Assembly: GCA_963691705.1 (NCBI GenBank)
Contig: OY829540.1
Location: forward strand, 51,395,027-51,459,026
Source: Viola odorata
Taxonomy: Eukaryota; Streptophyta; Magnoliopsida; Malpighiales; Violaceae
DNA length: 64,000 nt
Direction: 5' to 3'
The notes below the pieces were generated by a model, which saw only the letters and a program-made list of their open reading frames with translations, was not told the DNA's origin and made no database searches. The position numbers and the translations under genes are program-made. Positions within the stretch are counted from its first letter, which is position 1; the number at the start of each line of letters is the position of its first letter. Below, piece after piece: positions 1-11,606 of the stretch.

Positions 1-733
1 GCATCTAATCTCTCCTTATCCTTCACACACATTCCATCATAAAAATATTGGATTAGGAGATGGTCAGCCACTCCATGGGTAGGGGAAATGTCTTGAAGGT
101 CTCTAAACCTTTGATGATACTCGCTCAAACTCTCCTCTCCCCTCTGCTGAATGGAAACTAAATTCTTTCTAGCTACCCCCGCCTTAGTCTCGTTCCAATA
201 CTTATTCAGAAAGGCAACAGACATATCTCCCCATATTGTAATAGTGTTTTGGGGCAAGCTATAGAACCAATTCTTAGCTGAATCTTCAAGAGACCAAGGA
301 AATGATTTCAGTTTGGCCCTCTCGATTGATACTCCTACCAGTTTTAGGGTATCACATTGGAGGTGAAGGTTCCTCAAATGGTTATACAGATTCTCGTTTT
401 TATGGCCATGGAACTTGGTTAAGTTGGCTATGATGTTTGTCTTGTTAAACCAATCATTAGCCATTGGGGGTAGATTAATACAGGAGTAAGTCACTCATTC
501 TACCCCCTATTTTGTTCCCTCATCGTCTGTTCTTGTTGGTTTTCCTCCATGATTGGTATTGGGTTTTTAGCTGGGCCTGGATCTTGGCCTAGATTGCTGC
601 TGGGACTTGATTCTGTTTGTGTCCCTAAAAATTCACCGTCAAACTTCCTTTTGGCTTTCTTTCTGTTTTGTGCTTCAGTCTTCGTAAGTTCTGGATTCAA
701 AGGTAGTAAATCTTCCTTTGAGGACCTGGTCAT
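1..733 (-). pseudogene. gag of element A (N-terminal part, frameshifted)
   Basis: The minus-strand ATG is at 731-733 and starts MTRSSKEDLLPLNP, collinear with the gag N-terminus of B. The first frame stops at 500. The homologous frame resumes from about 490 to the window edge, with retrotransposon-gag features such as LPPMANDW, NWFYSLP, FLNKYWN and YHQRFRDLQ. An indel near 490-505 therefore breaks it. At the position where B has a premature stop (3802), A still has a sense codon. The protein would be the capsid-type structural protein of the element. Confidence 0.8.
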
Positions 734-783
734 CAACTGCAAAAGACAAAAATAAAAACAAAACTACAAAAACACCGTCAAAA

Positions 784-803
784 GATCCCCGGCAACGGCG
801 CCA
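784..803 (-). promoter_or_regulatory. Primer-binding site of A (tRNA-Asp type)
   Basis: On the minus strand this reads TGGCGCCGTTGCCGGGGATC, five bases inside the LTR end (LTR terminus ...AATCA at 809). It is complementary to the 3' end of plant tRNA-Asp, the primer usually assigned to Athila elements. It primes minus-strand DNA synthesis. It looks intact, unlike the matching site in B. Confidence 0.8.
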
Positions 804-808
804 AAATT

Positions 809-1506
809 TGATTGTGTGTCGAGAGCATCAAATTTAGTTGTATAAAATATACGAAATGAGGGGTAGGAATACAACTTATCACTCGTGCACAAGGGACTTG
901 TAAATTGTGGTAAGAAGATCGTCCACAGAGATCTTTCGGGAAATTATAGTTTTGACTCGACTTCCTCGTCACTAGAGTTGAGGGGTTTTGTTTCTGCAAT
1001 TAAGATAAACAAAGCATAAAAGAGAACAAGCAATAATTCAATAAAAAGGTGCAATCTTAGGCAGAAGGAAATCTTAGCTAAGATTGTAGGTTGAGGTTAG
1101 TTGTGAACTGTTGTGAGGTAAACTCCTGGTAAGGGTGAATTCGTGAGCGTATTCCTTGTTTAATCGATCATTGACCTTAGATTTTCTCCTTCTCTCTCAT
1201 AACTCTATTATAGATTGGGAGAAACCCCTTTCCAATCCTACTTTCCTCCTATTCAAATCACTTAGAGGGAACCCCCTTTCCTACTGATCCTGGCCAGTGG
1301 ACACCTTGCTGGTTAAAGGGTTTATCCAATTGGCTGCTGGCTTGAGGCACATGCGTTTTCTCAATGGCGTAGGGAAAGACAGAGTCTAGGCCAAGCTACT
1401 CCCAACTCGGAGCCCTAGAATGTCAGTCTAGTTAGGCCTATATCAATCCAAGTTCACTAACCCCGCGAGGTTAGCTGCCTATTTGCATCACTCTAGTTTC
1501 GCTCGT
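809..1506 (-). repeat. 5' LTR of A, part 1
   Basis: The LTR terminus (minus strand ...CACACAATCA) sits at 809, next to the PBS. The LTR runs to 1506, where B interrupts it, and continues at 34,362-35,102, for a total of about 1.44 kb. The segment around 1295-1325 is the reverse complement of a stretch of B's LTR near 2540-2570, so the two LTRs are related. One GGCCAAG motif lies near 1390. Confidence 0.8.
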
Positions 1507-3033
1507 TGATTACATTGCATTTCATCATGTTTTTACTATCCATTTACTTGTTATTTGGGTAGTAAACCTACTGATTTATCCTTGTATTTCCCATAACTTA
1601 ACAGATCTGGTCTGGAGGCAATTTATAAAGAATCTGATTTGTGGAGCGCTGAAGCTATTTTCTCGAGTCTTGGCCTGGAGCTTGGCCAAGACACATTCGC
1701 ATCCAAAGCAGCGCACCATTGAGACTGTCTTGGCCAAGCCTACGGCCAAGACACTTTCGCGATAAAGCCAGAAGCGTGGATCACTTGGGCCGCTTCCCGC
1801 ATTGGGCTTTGCAGCTGGCAAGTCGTAGCTGTCCCGCAAATTTAGAGGGATCTGAAGCATATCTCTTGAAGAATCCCGCATGGGATCTCCCTCTTTTGTA
1901 TTTGCGATTTAATTCCCATTTAAGAACAATTTATTGTAGCAATCTCTTTAGAGATTTTCTAGGGATTAGAGTTGGAATAGGACAGAGGAGTTGAGGGTTA
2001 TTTAGCTAAACATTGTTCCTCCTCTGTCAGGATCGACCTTCTTCATCTCCATCTCCTTCGTTTCTCTTTGACATTGTTACCTTTGCTCCGAATTTATTTA
2101 AATCTCGGATTTTGATTATTTATGCAACAAAATATTTTGTCTTTTCAATTATGAGTATTAGTAACTAACCACCCATTCTTGGTAAGGGTTGATGAGCTGA
2201 AGTTCTTACGCATTCGTGAGATCAATCCATACTTAACAATCTCTTCTCTCGTATTTATTTATCCCTTGAACTTAATCTATCGCTTACTCACTAGAGACAA
2301 GGTTTGATCATCCTTGTACTCTAGTAGAGAAGAGTTGCAGCAGGTCTAGAAGGAAAGGGAGTACCCGTCGGCTAGACAAAGTAGGCAACTAGTCTCGCGC
2401 CAGACTAGAAGAGATAATTAATCTAGGTCAAGACTAGATTGACAACTTAGGGTTTCCATAGGGAGACACCTTGGCTTAGGTACTGTCTTCCCCTATACCA
2501 TTGAGGAAGCGAACAGCCATTCAAGACAGCAGTCAAACGGATAAACCCTTTAACCAGCAAGGTGTCCCTTGGCTAGGATTATCAGGAAAGGGAGTACCCG
2601 CTAGGTAATTTGAAGAGGAGGGAAGACAGGAGTGAACAAGAGTACCTCCACTCTATAGCAGTACTATGAACGAAGAGAGGAATACCTTTGAATCTATGAT
2701 CGAAGCATAAGAACAAAAGCTCTCACATCGCCCTTACCTGGAATTTCCTTTTATCAGATTTATTTCAATCTTGACCCCTGTCTTGGCCAAGCCTTTGGCC
2801 AATACTATTTTCGAACTATTTTTACTTCTTTCTATTTTGTCTTTATTTTCAGATACTACCAAACCAAATCCAGTGATGAGGAAGTCAACCTAAGAATTAC
2901 ATCTTCTAGAGGTCTCTATGGACGATCCTCTTACCACAATCTACAAAATCTTGTGGACAGTGATAAGTTGTATTTCTACCCCCAATTCCATACCTATTTC
3001 ACTATTATATTTGACGTGTTCGACGCGCAATCT
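1507..3033 (+). repeat. 5' LTR of B
   Basis: This 1527-bp direct repeat matches the 3' LTR (12,699-13,347 joined to 33,492-34,356, 1514 bp). The difference in length is a 13-bp insertion near 2915. It starts TGATTAC. The last bases are TCT where the 3' LTR has TCA, so the terminal CA has mutated. It contains three pairs of the 12-bp-period GGCCAAG motif (1668-1692, 1727-1752, 2781-2805). A minus-strand ORF of 101 codons inside it is duplicated in the 3' LTR but has no recognisable domain. Confidence 0.9.
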
Positions 3034-3096
3034 ACAAAATACCGGGGACGTCTAACGGTATTTGTAGTTTTTATTTTATTTTGTTTTTGATAGTTG
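3034..3096 (+). promoter_or_regulatory. Degenerate PBS and leader of B
   Basis: The equivalent position in A carries the complete tRNA-Asp-type PBS. Here only the 3' half (CCGGGGA near 3042) survives; about eight bases including GGCGCCGTTG are missing or replaced. The rest of the leader aligns well with A up to the gag ATG. This copy could not be primed normally. Confidence 0.7.
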
Positions 3097-5058
3097 ATGA
3101 CCAGGTCCTCTTGCAGAGAAGAAGATTTATTACCATACAATCCGAATCTCACAAGGGCCGAAGCACAACTTAGGAAGATAGCCCAGCAGAGGAAAACCCC
3201 GGAGGAAAGTGAATCGGTAACCTCTAATTCAGAATCAGACTATAGTCTAGACCACAGTCTTGGTCAATCCTCCGACCAAGACGATTTCTTTGGTCCAGCT
3301 ATGGCAGAAAATCAACAAGAACCCACGATAAGGGAACTAAACAGAACAGCAGAGCAGGAAATCTTCTCCTGCATACCTCTACCGACAGTGGCAAATGACT
3401 GGTCTATCAAGACCAATATGGTGGCCAACCTTCCTAGATTCTATGGCCATTCGAACGAGAACCCTTTCAAGCACCTGAGAAATCTACACGTTCAATGTGA
3501 CATGATGAAACCAGCTGCTGTGAACATGGAGAGAGCAAAGTTGAAAGCTTTTCCATGCTCTCTAGAGGGGGCTGCCCAAAATTGGTTCTACAGCCTACCT
3601 CACAACACGGCCAATACCTGGGCCGAGATGTCCACATTATTCCTCAACAAGTACTGGAATGCAACGAAAGCAGGGGTGGCTAGGAAAAACATGGTTGCCA
3701 TCCAGCAGAGGAACATGGAGGGTCTAAGTGAATATCACCAGCGGTTCAGGGAATTGCAAGAAGTTTGTCCTACACACGCAGTTGCGGATCAAACCATGAT
3801 CTAATATTTTTATGATGGAATGCTCCTACCAAGTAAAGAAAAAGTTGATGCAGCCGCAAGTGGAGCATTGCAGGACTTGACGGTCACCAGAGCCAAACTT
3901 CTACTCCAAACCATGGCAGACAATAGCCAAAATAATACCACTTCTGACAGGATTTCTATTCCTTCTAGTCTTTGTTCTATTGATGTTGAGCAAAAATTAA
4001 CTGAATTAACTGATATGGTGAAAAATATTTCTGTCAATATTTCAGGAGCAATGACTACAGGGAGTTCAAGTCAGGAGCAGATAGCCTCAGTTTGTGGGAT
4101 CTGCCAGCAACAAGATCATCAGACCAATAATTGTTACATGGTGCAGCATCCTGATGACGTAACACAAGTAAATGCAGCCTATGGGCAGAACCAAGGGAGT
4201 ATGAAAAATTTCCCTCAAGGAAGTAACCAGTACTCATGGAGAGGCCAGCCAAATTTTAGATGGAGAGACCCAGTCCCTCCAAATCAGAATCAAAATCAAA
4301 ATATACCTCAGCAACAACCTCCCGTTAACTTTCAACACTTCGTACCTCATCCTTCACACCTAAATCCTGGCCAACCTCCTGGCCAAGCCTCGGTACCTCA
4401 GTTGCTGCCAGCACCTCAGCCTTTGCAAATTACTGGTCCCTCTATAGAGGATACGCTTAAAAGTTTGGTTGAAATACAAAAGAACTTGATGCAATCTACG
4501 CAGTCTAGCTTAGCGGAGATGCAAAAACAAATCAATCAAATGACCAATCAAGGTAAATTACCTTCTACAACAGTAGACAATCCAAAACACAATGTTAGTG
4601 CCATGAGCCTAAGGAGTGGAGTTGTGCTACCAGAAAGGGAAGGAGTGAAAACAAATGAGGAAATAATAAAAATCCAGTCGCAAGAAATGGATGAAGATGA
4701 GGAAGAAGAAACTAAAACTGAAGCAGTGTTTGCCAAACCTCAGGCCAAGCTTACGGTTATCGCGGAACCAGAAAAGGAAAAGCCTGTCTTGGCCAAGCCA
4801 CAGGCCAAGCCAGACCAGAAGGAAGAAATCATAGAAATTCCTCCACCATTCCCTCCTAGATCTTCGAAGGAGAAGAGGCAAGATGAAGCAAGAGACTTCA
4901 TGGTTGTTTTTGGGAAAATAGCTGTTAATATACCTATGTTGGATTTAATTGCAAAAGTTCCCTCTTATGCTAAATTTCTTAAGGAACTGTGCACTAATAA
5001 AAAGAAAATTGCAGGTATAGAGAGGGTGAACTTAACTCACAATGTCTCTGCAGTGTAG
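3097..5058 (+). pseudogene. gag of B, with in-frame stop
   Basis: The start is ATG at 3097 (MTRSSCREEDLL). The capsid-type region has NWFYSLP, FLNKYWN and YHQRFRELQ. TAA at 3802 interrupts it exactly where A has CAA. The same frame continues with FYDGML and then a nucleocapsid zinc knuckle, CGICQQQDHQTNNC (CX2CX4HX4C, about 4098-4140), followed by a Q/P-rich stretch and an acidic K/E-rich linker. Three clusters of the 12-bp GGCCAAG motif are translated here as GQPPGQ or LAKPQAKP. A TAG at 5056 ends the frame just before protease. Confidence 0.85.
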
Positions 5059-8000
5059 CAGCTTCCAGAGAAGTGCAAAGATCAAGGGACTTTCACCATT
5101 CCATGTCAAATCGGGAACAAAAAAATTGAGAAGGCCCTTTGCGACTTAGGGCCCGGCATCAATGTGATGTCCCTGAGTGAATTCGAGACCTTGAAGATAG
5201 GAACAATGAAGGAGACCGACTTGGTAATTCAGCTGGCCGATCGAACAATCATCCGACCTAAGGGCGTAGTGACTGATGTCTTGGTAATGGTAAATGATTT
5301 TATTTATCTAGTGGACTTTTATATAGTTGAAATGAATGTTCAATTACCATCTTGCACCACTGACATTTTATTAGGAAGACCTTTCCTAAGGACATCGAAA
5401 GCAAAGATTGATTGCTTTGAATGAAGTATAATTCTAGAATTTTGTGGAAGAACAATTAAATTCTGCATTACTGAAGCCTTAAAACATCCTAATGATTTTC
5501 ATTGCGTTAATTTTCTTGATGTTTTAGATCCAATTACTGAAGAAATTGCTGACATTTATATTAACAACCCCCTTGAGTATGTTTTGAGCAGGGAAATTTC
5601 CACAAGAACTCTAAAAGAATTAGAAGACAGAACTGGAGATCAGAAGGAACTCCAAGAAATTTTGGACAGTCTGGCCGATCCAGAAGATTCGTACATGATC
5701 TTGGCCTCGAGCTTGGCCAAGACCCAGGCCAAGACTACAAAAATCGGGAAGAAAACTGTGAGTTATCAATTTGTGCAGTCTTCGGTTCCTAAATTTCTAC
5801 CTTCTGTTGTGCAGGCACCACAGTTGGAATTAAAATCTCTGCCAGACCATTTGTGCAGGCACTACAGTTGGAATTAAAATCTCTACCAGACCATCTCAAA
5901 TATTCCTATCTAGGCCTAGACGACACCCTACCCGTTATAATCTCAGCAAAGCTAACGGAGAATAAAGAAGAGAGATTGGTGGCAGTCTTGAAGATGCACA
6001 AGGAAGCGATTGGCTAGACCATGGCAGATATCAAAGGGATATCAGCCAACATATGCACCCATAAAATACACGTGGAAGAGGATAAGAAACCCATTCGGCA
6101 ACCCCAGAGGAGATTAAACCCTCCAATGATGGAAGTCATAAAAAAAGAAATAATCAAATTGTTAGATTCGGGTGTGATTTATCCTATCTCTGATAGTAAT
6201 TGGGTGTCCCCTGTGCAGGTAGTTACTAAGAAGACTGGGATTACAGTGATCGAAGGAGAAGATGGGACCCAAAGAACAACAAGGATCCAAAACGGATGGA
6301 GGGTATGCATTGACTACCGAAGGCTGAATCAAGTCACTCGGAAGGCTCATTTCCCTTTGTCATTTATCAACCAAATGGTAGAAAGGCTTACGGGAAAGTC
6401 TCACTACTGCTTCTTGGACGGATACTCGGGGTTTCATCAAATTCCCGTTGCACCCGAAGACCAAGAAAAGACGACGTTCACTTGTCCATTTGGAACGTTC
6501 GCCTACAAACGCATGCCATTTGGGCTATGCAATACGCCTACCACCTTTCAAAGGTGCATGGTAAGTATATTTTTTGAATATGTAGAGAAGAGCATCGAGG
6601 TGTTCATGGATGATTTTACCGTTTACGGTAATGATTTCGAACAATGCTTACATAATTTAGAAAATATTTTAAAAAGATGTGTTGATACATATTTAGTCTT
6701 AAACTTTGAAAAATGTCATTTTATGGTAGACCAAGGAATTGTCCTTGGCCATGTGATTTCAAAGAAAGGCATTGAGGTTGATCAAGCAAAAATTGACACT
6801 ATCAAGAACTTGCCTTACCCCTCATGCTTGCGTGAGGTTAGGAGCTTTCTTGGACATACAGGTTTCTATCGTAGGTTCATAAAAGACTTCTCCAAGGTAG
6901 CTGAACCAATGTGCAAGCTACTGCAAAAGGAGGTAGAGTTCGACTTCAACGAGGCATGTCAGAAATTGTTCGAAGAGCTAAAGAAGCGATTGACATCAGC
7001 ACCGATCATCCAAGCGCCGGACTGGAGCTTGCCATTTGAGCTGATGTGCAACGCAAGTGACGCTGCTATTGGAGCGGTTCTTGGGCAGAAGAAAGGAAAA
7101 GATCAGCACGTGATCTATTACGCATCAAAAATGCTAGATGATGCCCAAAGAAATTACACCACAACCGAAAAAGAACTTTTCGCAATAGTTTTTGCCCTGG
7201 AAAAATTTAGATCTTATTTATTGGGCACAAAAATTATTGTATTTTATGATCATGCGGCATTAAAATACCTCTTGGTCAAGCATGAGGCCAAACCTAGACT
7301 AATCCGTTGGATTCTTCTTTTACAGGCGCATAATCTGGAAATTAAGGACAAGAGTGACAGGGAAAACCTTGTGGCAGACCACCTGAGCCGCTGCCTAGCA
7401 GAAGGAGACCTGGAACCAGTAAGGGTAGAATTCCCTGATGAAAAACTATTTTCAGTCGCACTGTCTAGCCCAGAGTCTAGGCCAAACCCTCAGCCAAACC
7501 CGCGCCCATGGTACGCTGAAATTGCAAATTACCTTGCAACAGGTAAACACTACGGTGATATGACTACTCATGAGAGAGTAAAGGTCAAGCATGACAGTAA
7601 GTACTATGTCTGGGATGACCCATATTTATGGAAATTAGGCACTGACCAATTACTTAGAAGGTGTATACCTCAAGGTGAAACTTTGTCTATTCTCAAATTC
7701 TGTCATTCTCAAGCATGTGGAGGCCATTTTGGAGCAAGGAGAACAACCCTAAAAGTCTTAGAGGCTGGTTTTTATTGGCCTAGTATTTTTCAGGACAGTT
7801 TTCTATTTTGTAAAACTTGTCCCGCTTGCCAAAAAGTAGGGAATATTAGTTCCCGAAATGAAATGCCTATGAATTTTATTCTTTCATGTGAAATATTTGA
7901 TATATGGGGCATAGATTTTATGGGACCTTTCCCTACTTCTTTTGGCAACAAATATATTCTCTTAGTTGTGGATTATGTATCAAAATGGATAGAGGTGAAA

Positions 8001-8799
8001 TCCACTAAGAATGATGATGCTAGGACTGTTATTTCCTTTATTAAATCTAACATCTTGAACAGATTTGGAATTCCTCGAGGGATCATTAGTGATCGAGGAA
8101 CACACTTCTGCAACAAGATTCTATCTTCCCTTTTCAGGAAATATGACATCACACATAGAGTGTCCACAACCTACCACCCTCAATCAAACGGCCAAGCAGA
8201 AGTGTCAAATAGAGGTGAAATCTGTCTTGGCCAAGACAGTAGGCCTAGACAGAGGCGATTGGAGCCAGCGGTTAGATGACGCATTGTGGGCCTGTAGAAC
8301 GGCTTACAAAGGTCCAATCGGGATGACGCCTTACAACCTGGTCTATGGGAAGGCGTGCCACTTGCCAGTAGGGTTGCAACACAAAGCATATTGGGTTATA
8401 CGAAAGTGCAACTTGAGCTATGACGAAGCTGGGCAAGAAAGGAAGTTACAACTCCATGAGCTGGAGGAGTTGAGAGATCAAGCCTATGACAATCAGTTGA
8501 TTGTCAAAATCAGAATGAAGGCCTACCACGACAAAAGAATTATTGGGAAACCTCTCCACACAGGGGAGAAGGTTCTTCTTTATAATTCTCGTTTTAAATT
8601 GTTCCCTGGAAAATTAAAAACAAGATGGGAAGGCCCTTTTGTTGTTACTAATATTTACCCACATGGTGCAGTAGATATTAGGAATGAAAAAACGGGTGCC
8701 GAGCTCAAGGTGAACGGACAAAGATTGAAGCCATTCTTTGAAAGCTTCCAGGAAGAAAACATTTCTAAAAAGGTGGATCTGCCACCAAAATACAAGTGA
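5059..8799 (+). pseudogene. pol of B: protease, RT, RNase H, integrase (broken)
   Basis: Order: aspartic protease (CDLGPG near 5140; family usually DLGAS), a stop at 5422-5424, a linker with a 44-bp tandem duplication (5811-5898), TAG at 6015 in the AIGW motif, reverse transcriptase (CIDYRRLN, PFGLCN, active site FMDD near 6605), RNase H, then integrase with a CX2C zinc-finger end (CKTCPACQ, about 7810) and a DDE core (WGIDFMGPFP, SDRGTHF, NGQAEV). A small deletion near 8213 shifts the frame; the C-terminal part (WAYR-like, CHLPVG) continues in another frame to 8799. Each break disables the polyprotein. Confidence 0.9.
5811..5898 (+). repeat. 44-bp tandem duplication in the pol linker of B
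   Basis: Two adjacent units beginning GCAGGCAC at 5811 and 5855 differ by about two bases. Forty-four is not a multiple of three, so the copy shifts the frame between protease and RT. It arose after the last active state of the element. Confidence 0.85.
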
Positions 8800-9402
8800 A
8801 GAAATTCTGAGTCAAGCCTAGGACTTAAAATAAGGGCGCTACAAGGGAGGAAACCCTTGTTTCTTTTATTTTAGGAAGTTTCTTCTATTTTATTTTATTT
8901 TATTTTAATTTTCCTCTGCTTCTTTCTCTTTATTTTTCCCTTTGATTTTATTTTATTTTTGAATTTTTCGTCACATTTGATTTCCCTGGGTTATTTTTGA
9001 TTTTGTGCAGGAAATTAAGTGTGGGGAAATTGATGCAGGCTGGCCAAGAGCTTGGCTAAGCCTTTGGGCTAGACTATTATGCATTAGCGGAGCTCTTTGT
9101 GAGTTAGTGGGACACGTGTCAGCGCCGTCTTTTTAAGGCTTTTAATTGCTTTTTGAACGGACAAATCCAAAAAGCAATTAAAAGGAATTAATGGAAAGCA
9201 TGGGAAAACTAAACCACCACCTCTGTGTATTCCCTTCCCACTCTGACACAACCACGCCCACGTAACCAACAAATTCGGACTCCCATCCAAGCTAAAAAAG
9301 CAACAGTCCCTTCTTCTTCTTCTCCCCCATATCGCACAAAATTCCCAGAAAACCTAAACGCTAACCCACCATTATTTCACTCTTCACTCCTCTCTCACAA
9401 CC
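8800..9402 (+). other. Spacer between pol and the downstream ORF of B
   Basis: Contains a T-rich tract with TTTTA repeats (8875-8960), a PPT-like sequence TTAAGTGTGGGGA at 9015-9027, and a triple 12-bp-period GGCCAAG/GGCTAAG cluster (9041-9075). No coding capacity is evident. It may serve as leader for a subgenomic or spliced message of the downstream ORF, which is an inference. Confidence 0.5.
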
Positions 9403-11606
9403 ATGAACCCACCAAATCAGGACCCACCGTCTGATATTCCAAAACCCAGTGACGACCTCAGAGGCGCTGCGCCGCCTGTCCTTCCGGCCGAAGGAATCTC
9501 CACCGTGAGGCGTCTCCTCTAGGCACTCGAGGACAACGATTCGATGTCCTCAGAGGATGACATACCCGACGAGTCTGAGGACAGTGTCAAGGGAGTCGAC
9601 CGGGCCGTGGTCGTGAGTGACGAAGACTCCGACGAATTCCCTCTTGCAAAGAGGATGAAGCCGTCCGTCCCCGCGTCGGCAGGAGAAAGAGAAAGCAGAC
9701 GAGAGGCTGCTGAAGAAAATGGAGGCAGCCGGAGCATCAAACCCAACTCCGGCAGTCGCAGCAGTTCCCACACTGCCACCGCCACCTCCGGTGAAGCAAC
9801 CAGCCGCGGCCGCACCTGCGAAAAAGCCCACTGGGCGAATCAAGCAAGTGGCCCACAAAAAGACCCCGAGGACGAAGTCGGCGAGAATCCCAGATTCACT
9901 ACCATCGCCTTCAAACCCTAAGAAGGGCAAAACTAGTGTTGCTCCTTCCACCGCCAAAAGCAAAGGGAAACAGAAGGTGGTCGAGGAAGTTGAGGACGAC
10001 GAAGAAGAGATTCCAGTCTTGGCTAAGACACCGGCCAAGACTACCAAGGTAATATCTCTCCCCCCACTTCACACACTCAGAGGCTGGTTGAAGTTTGACA
10101 CACCATACCTCAAAGCCAAATTGATTGAGAAGCATGTGTGTGATATTCCTGCTTTTACCATACTTGATTTTTCATTTTTAGATCAAATGGGGTTAGGGGA
10201 TAGAATTAGAGCTTTTGTGTATGATATTGGTTGGGTCCCTTTGATGTCAATTGATTGTGATGCGTACACTAAGCTCTGCTTGGAATTTCACACCAATTTC
10301 TAGTTTGACCAAGACACTGTGTATATTAGGGGTAAAGATAAGCCTGATTTGGATGCTGCTTATGTGGTTAATTTTCGTTTGTGTGGCAAATGGAGTCACT
10401 TTTCTTTGAATGCGTTTAATGCTTTGTTGGGTTATGCGTATAGTGATGAGTCTATTTATGATTATCCCACTGATTGGGATAAGAATGCTGCCTTTAGAGA
10501 GGTATCAGGAGACCCTAAGGCTAAATTCGATAGGAATTCCAAAGCCCATGCAATTCAAAACCCAACCCTTCGTATGCTCCACAAGACTTTGTCTATCAAC
10601 CTTTCGGGGAAGACAAAAGTTTCTGGAAATCTGGCCAAATCTGAACTCTTTTTGCTATGGTGTGTACTGCACAAGAAAAAGGTCAATTTAGGTCTCTATT
10701 TGGTTCATCAATTGCATGCTTGTGACTCCAATTCTACACTGATTCTAGGGCCTCTTATCACTTGGTTGGTTGTGCAAACTGTTGATTTCTGCTGATTTGG
10801 ATAAATGTTGCTCCCCTAAAATATTAGATTTGAGAACCTTCAACCAAATGGGATATTTCCATTTGGAAGGAGAATTTGTTGAGTGTAATGCAGGTTTTAC
10901 ACCGGTGGAGGAGCACATTTTTGGCAAAAAGAATGCAGGGAACTACAGGCTACGCCCTGTCAAAATCCCAGGAGAAGCAGCAGAGGTCGATACAGCCTAG
11001 GATCTAGGCCAAGACATAGGCCAAGATCCTCCCATTTCAGAACCGGCAGAAGCAGCTGATCTAGGCCAACCTTCAGGCCAAGATCCCCCTACTAGTGGTG
11101 CCTCTGACCCTCCAACATGGGCAAGAGAGTTTCAAGCCCGGCAGCTGCTCATCCTGGAGCAGCAGAAGATTATCCTGGACCGTCTAGGCCAGGACAAGGG
11201 CCAAGATATGCCACAAGAGCCTCCCACTGCAGACAACAACAAGATAGTCCCATCATGGGCCCAGGCGCTGATCGACAGCCAGAAGACCATCATGGAGCAG
11301 CAGAAGAACCTCAGGACCAACGTCCTCCATGTCTATGAGCATCTCCAAAACCACTTAGGATTCCTCAAGGCCTTGGACGGAGCTGTAGGATACATCTGCA
11401 AGAAGGTGTACCATCATCTGGTCACCAGTAGTGACTCCGAGTCCTCTGACGAGGAAGATGTTCCCAAACAAGCACCTGCAACAACGCAGCAGCCGCCAGT
11501 CCCTCCCTTTGCTCCACAAAAATCAGACGTACCACCTCCAGTTGCTGATCTAGGCCAACCATCGAGCCAACCTTCAGGCCAAGATCAGACCCCTCCACCA
11601 GCTTAA
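9403..11606 (+). pseudogene. Extra 3' ORF of B (plant-transposon-protein type), decayed
   Basis: The start is ATG at 9403 (MNPPNQDPPSDIPK). The frame has TAG at 9520, shifts near 9690, has TAG at 10,301, shifts near 10,785 and has TAG at 10,998; the last part runs to TAA at 11,606. The N-terminus is acidic and low-complexity. The middle (10,050-10,800) resembles the conserved domain in Athila 3' ORFs annotated as putative plant transposon protein (Transposase_32-like). The C-terminus is Q-rich with a helical stretch (EQQKIILDRL) and several GQ repeats from the 12-bp motif. This is the env position, but I see no signal peptide or membrane helix. Function unknown. Confidence 0.65.

Larger units (their letters stand above)
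1..1506 (-). mobile_element. Athila-like LTR retrotransposon A, left-hand part (gag start, leader, PBS, part of 5' LTR)
   Basis: Read on the minus strand, this holds the end of an LTR (809-1506), a primer-binding site (784-803), a short leader and the first part of gag (from 733 down to the window edge). The gag matches that of element B, so A belongs to the same Athila-like Ty3/gypsy group. The LTR stops at 1506, where element B is inserted; the rest of it resumes at 34,362 after the TSD CTCGT. The pol region and 3' LTR of A lie before the window. Orientation is opposite to B, Tat1, Tat2 and C. Confidence 0.85.

Noticed and set aside
784..803. tRNA-like sequence
   Set aside because: It matches only the 3' end of tRNA-Asp because it is a primer-binding site; the rest of a tRNA is absent.
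1576..1881. 101-codon minus-strand ORF, repeated at 12,768-13,073
   Set aside because: It lies inside the two LTR copies of B. The duplication is explained by the LTRs, and no domain is visible.
8065..8799. Separate gene after the Athila pol
   Set aside because: It is the C-terminal part of integrase in another frame after a small deletion near 8213.
9403..11606. Envelope gene in element B
   Set aside because: The position fits, but no signal peptide, transmembrane helix or cleavage motif is seen; the sequence fits the non-env Athila 3' ORF family better.
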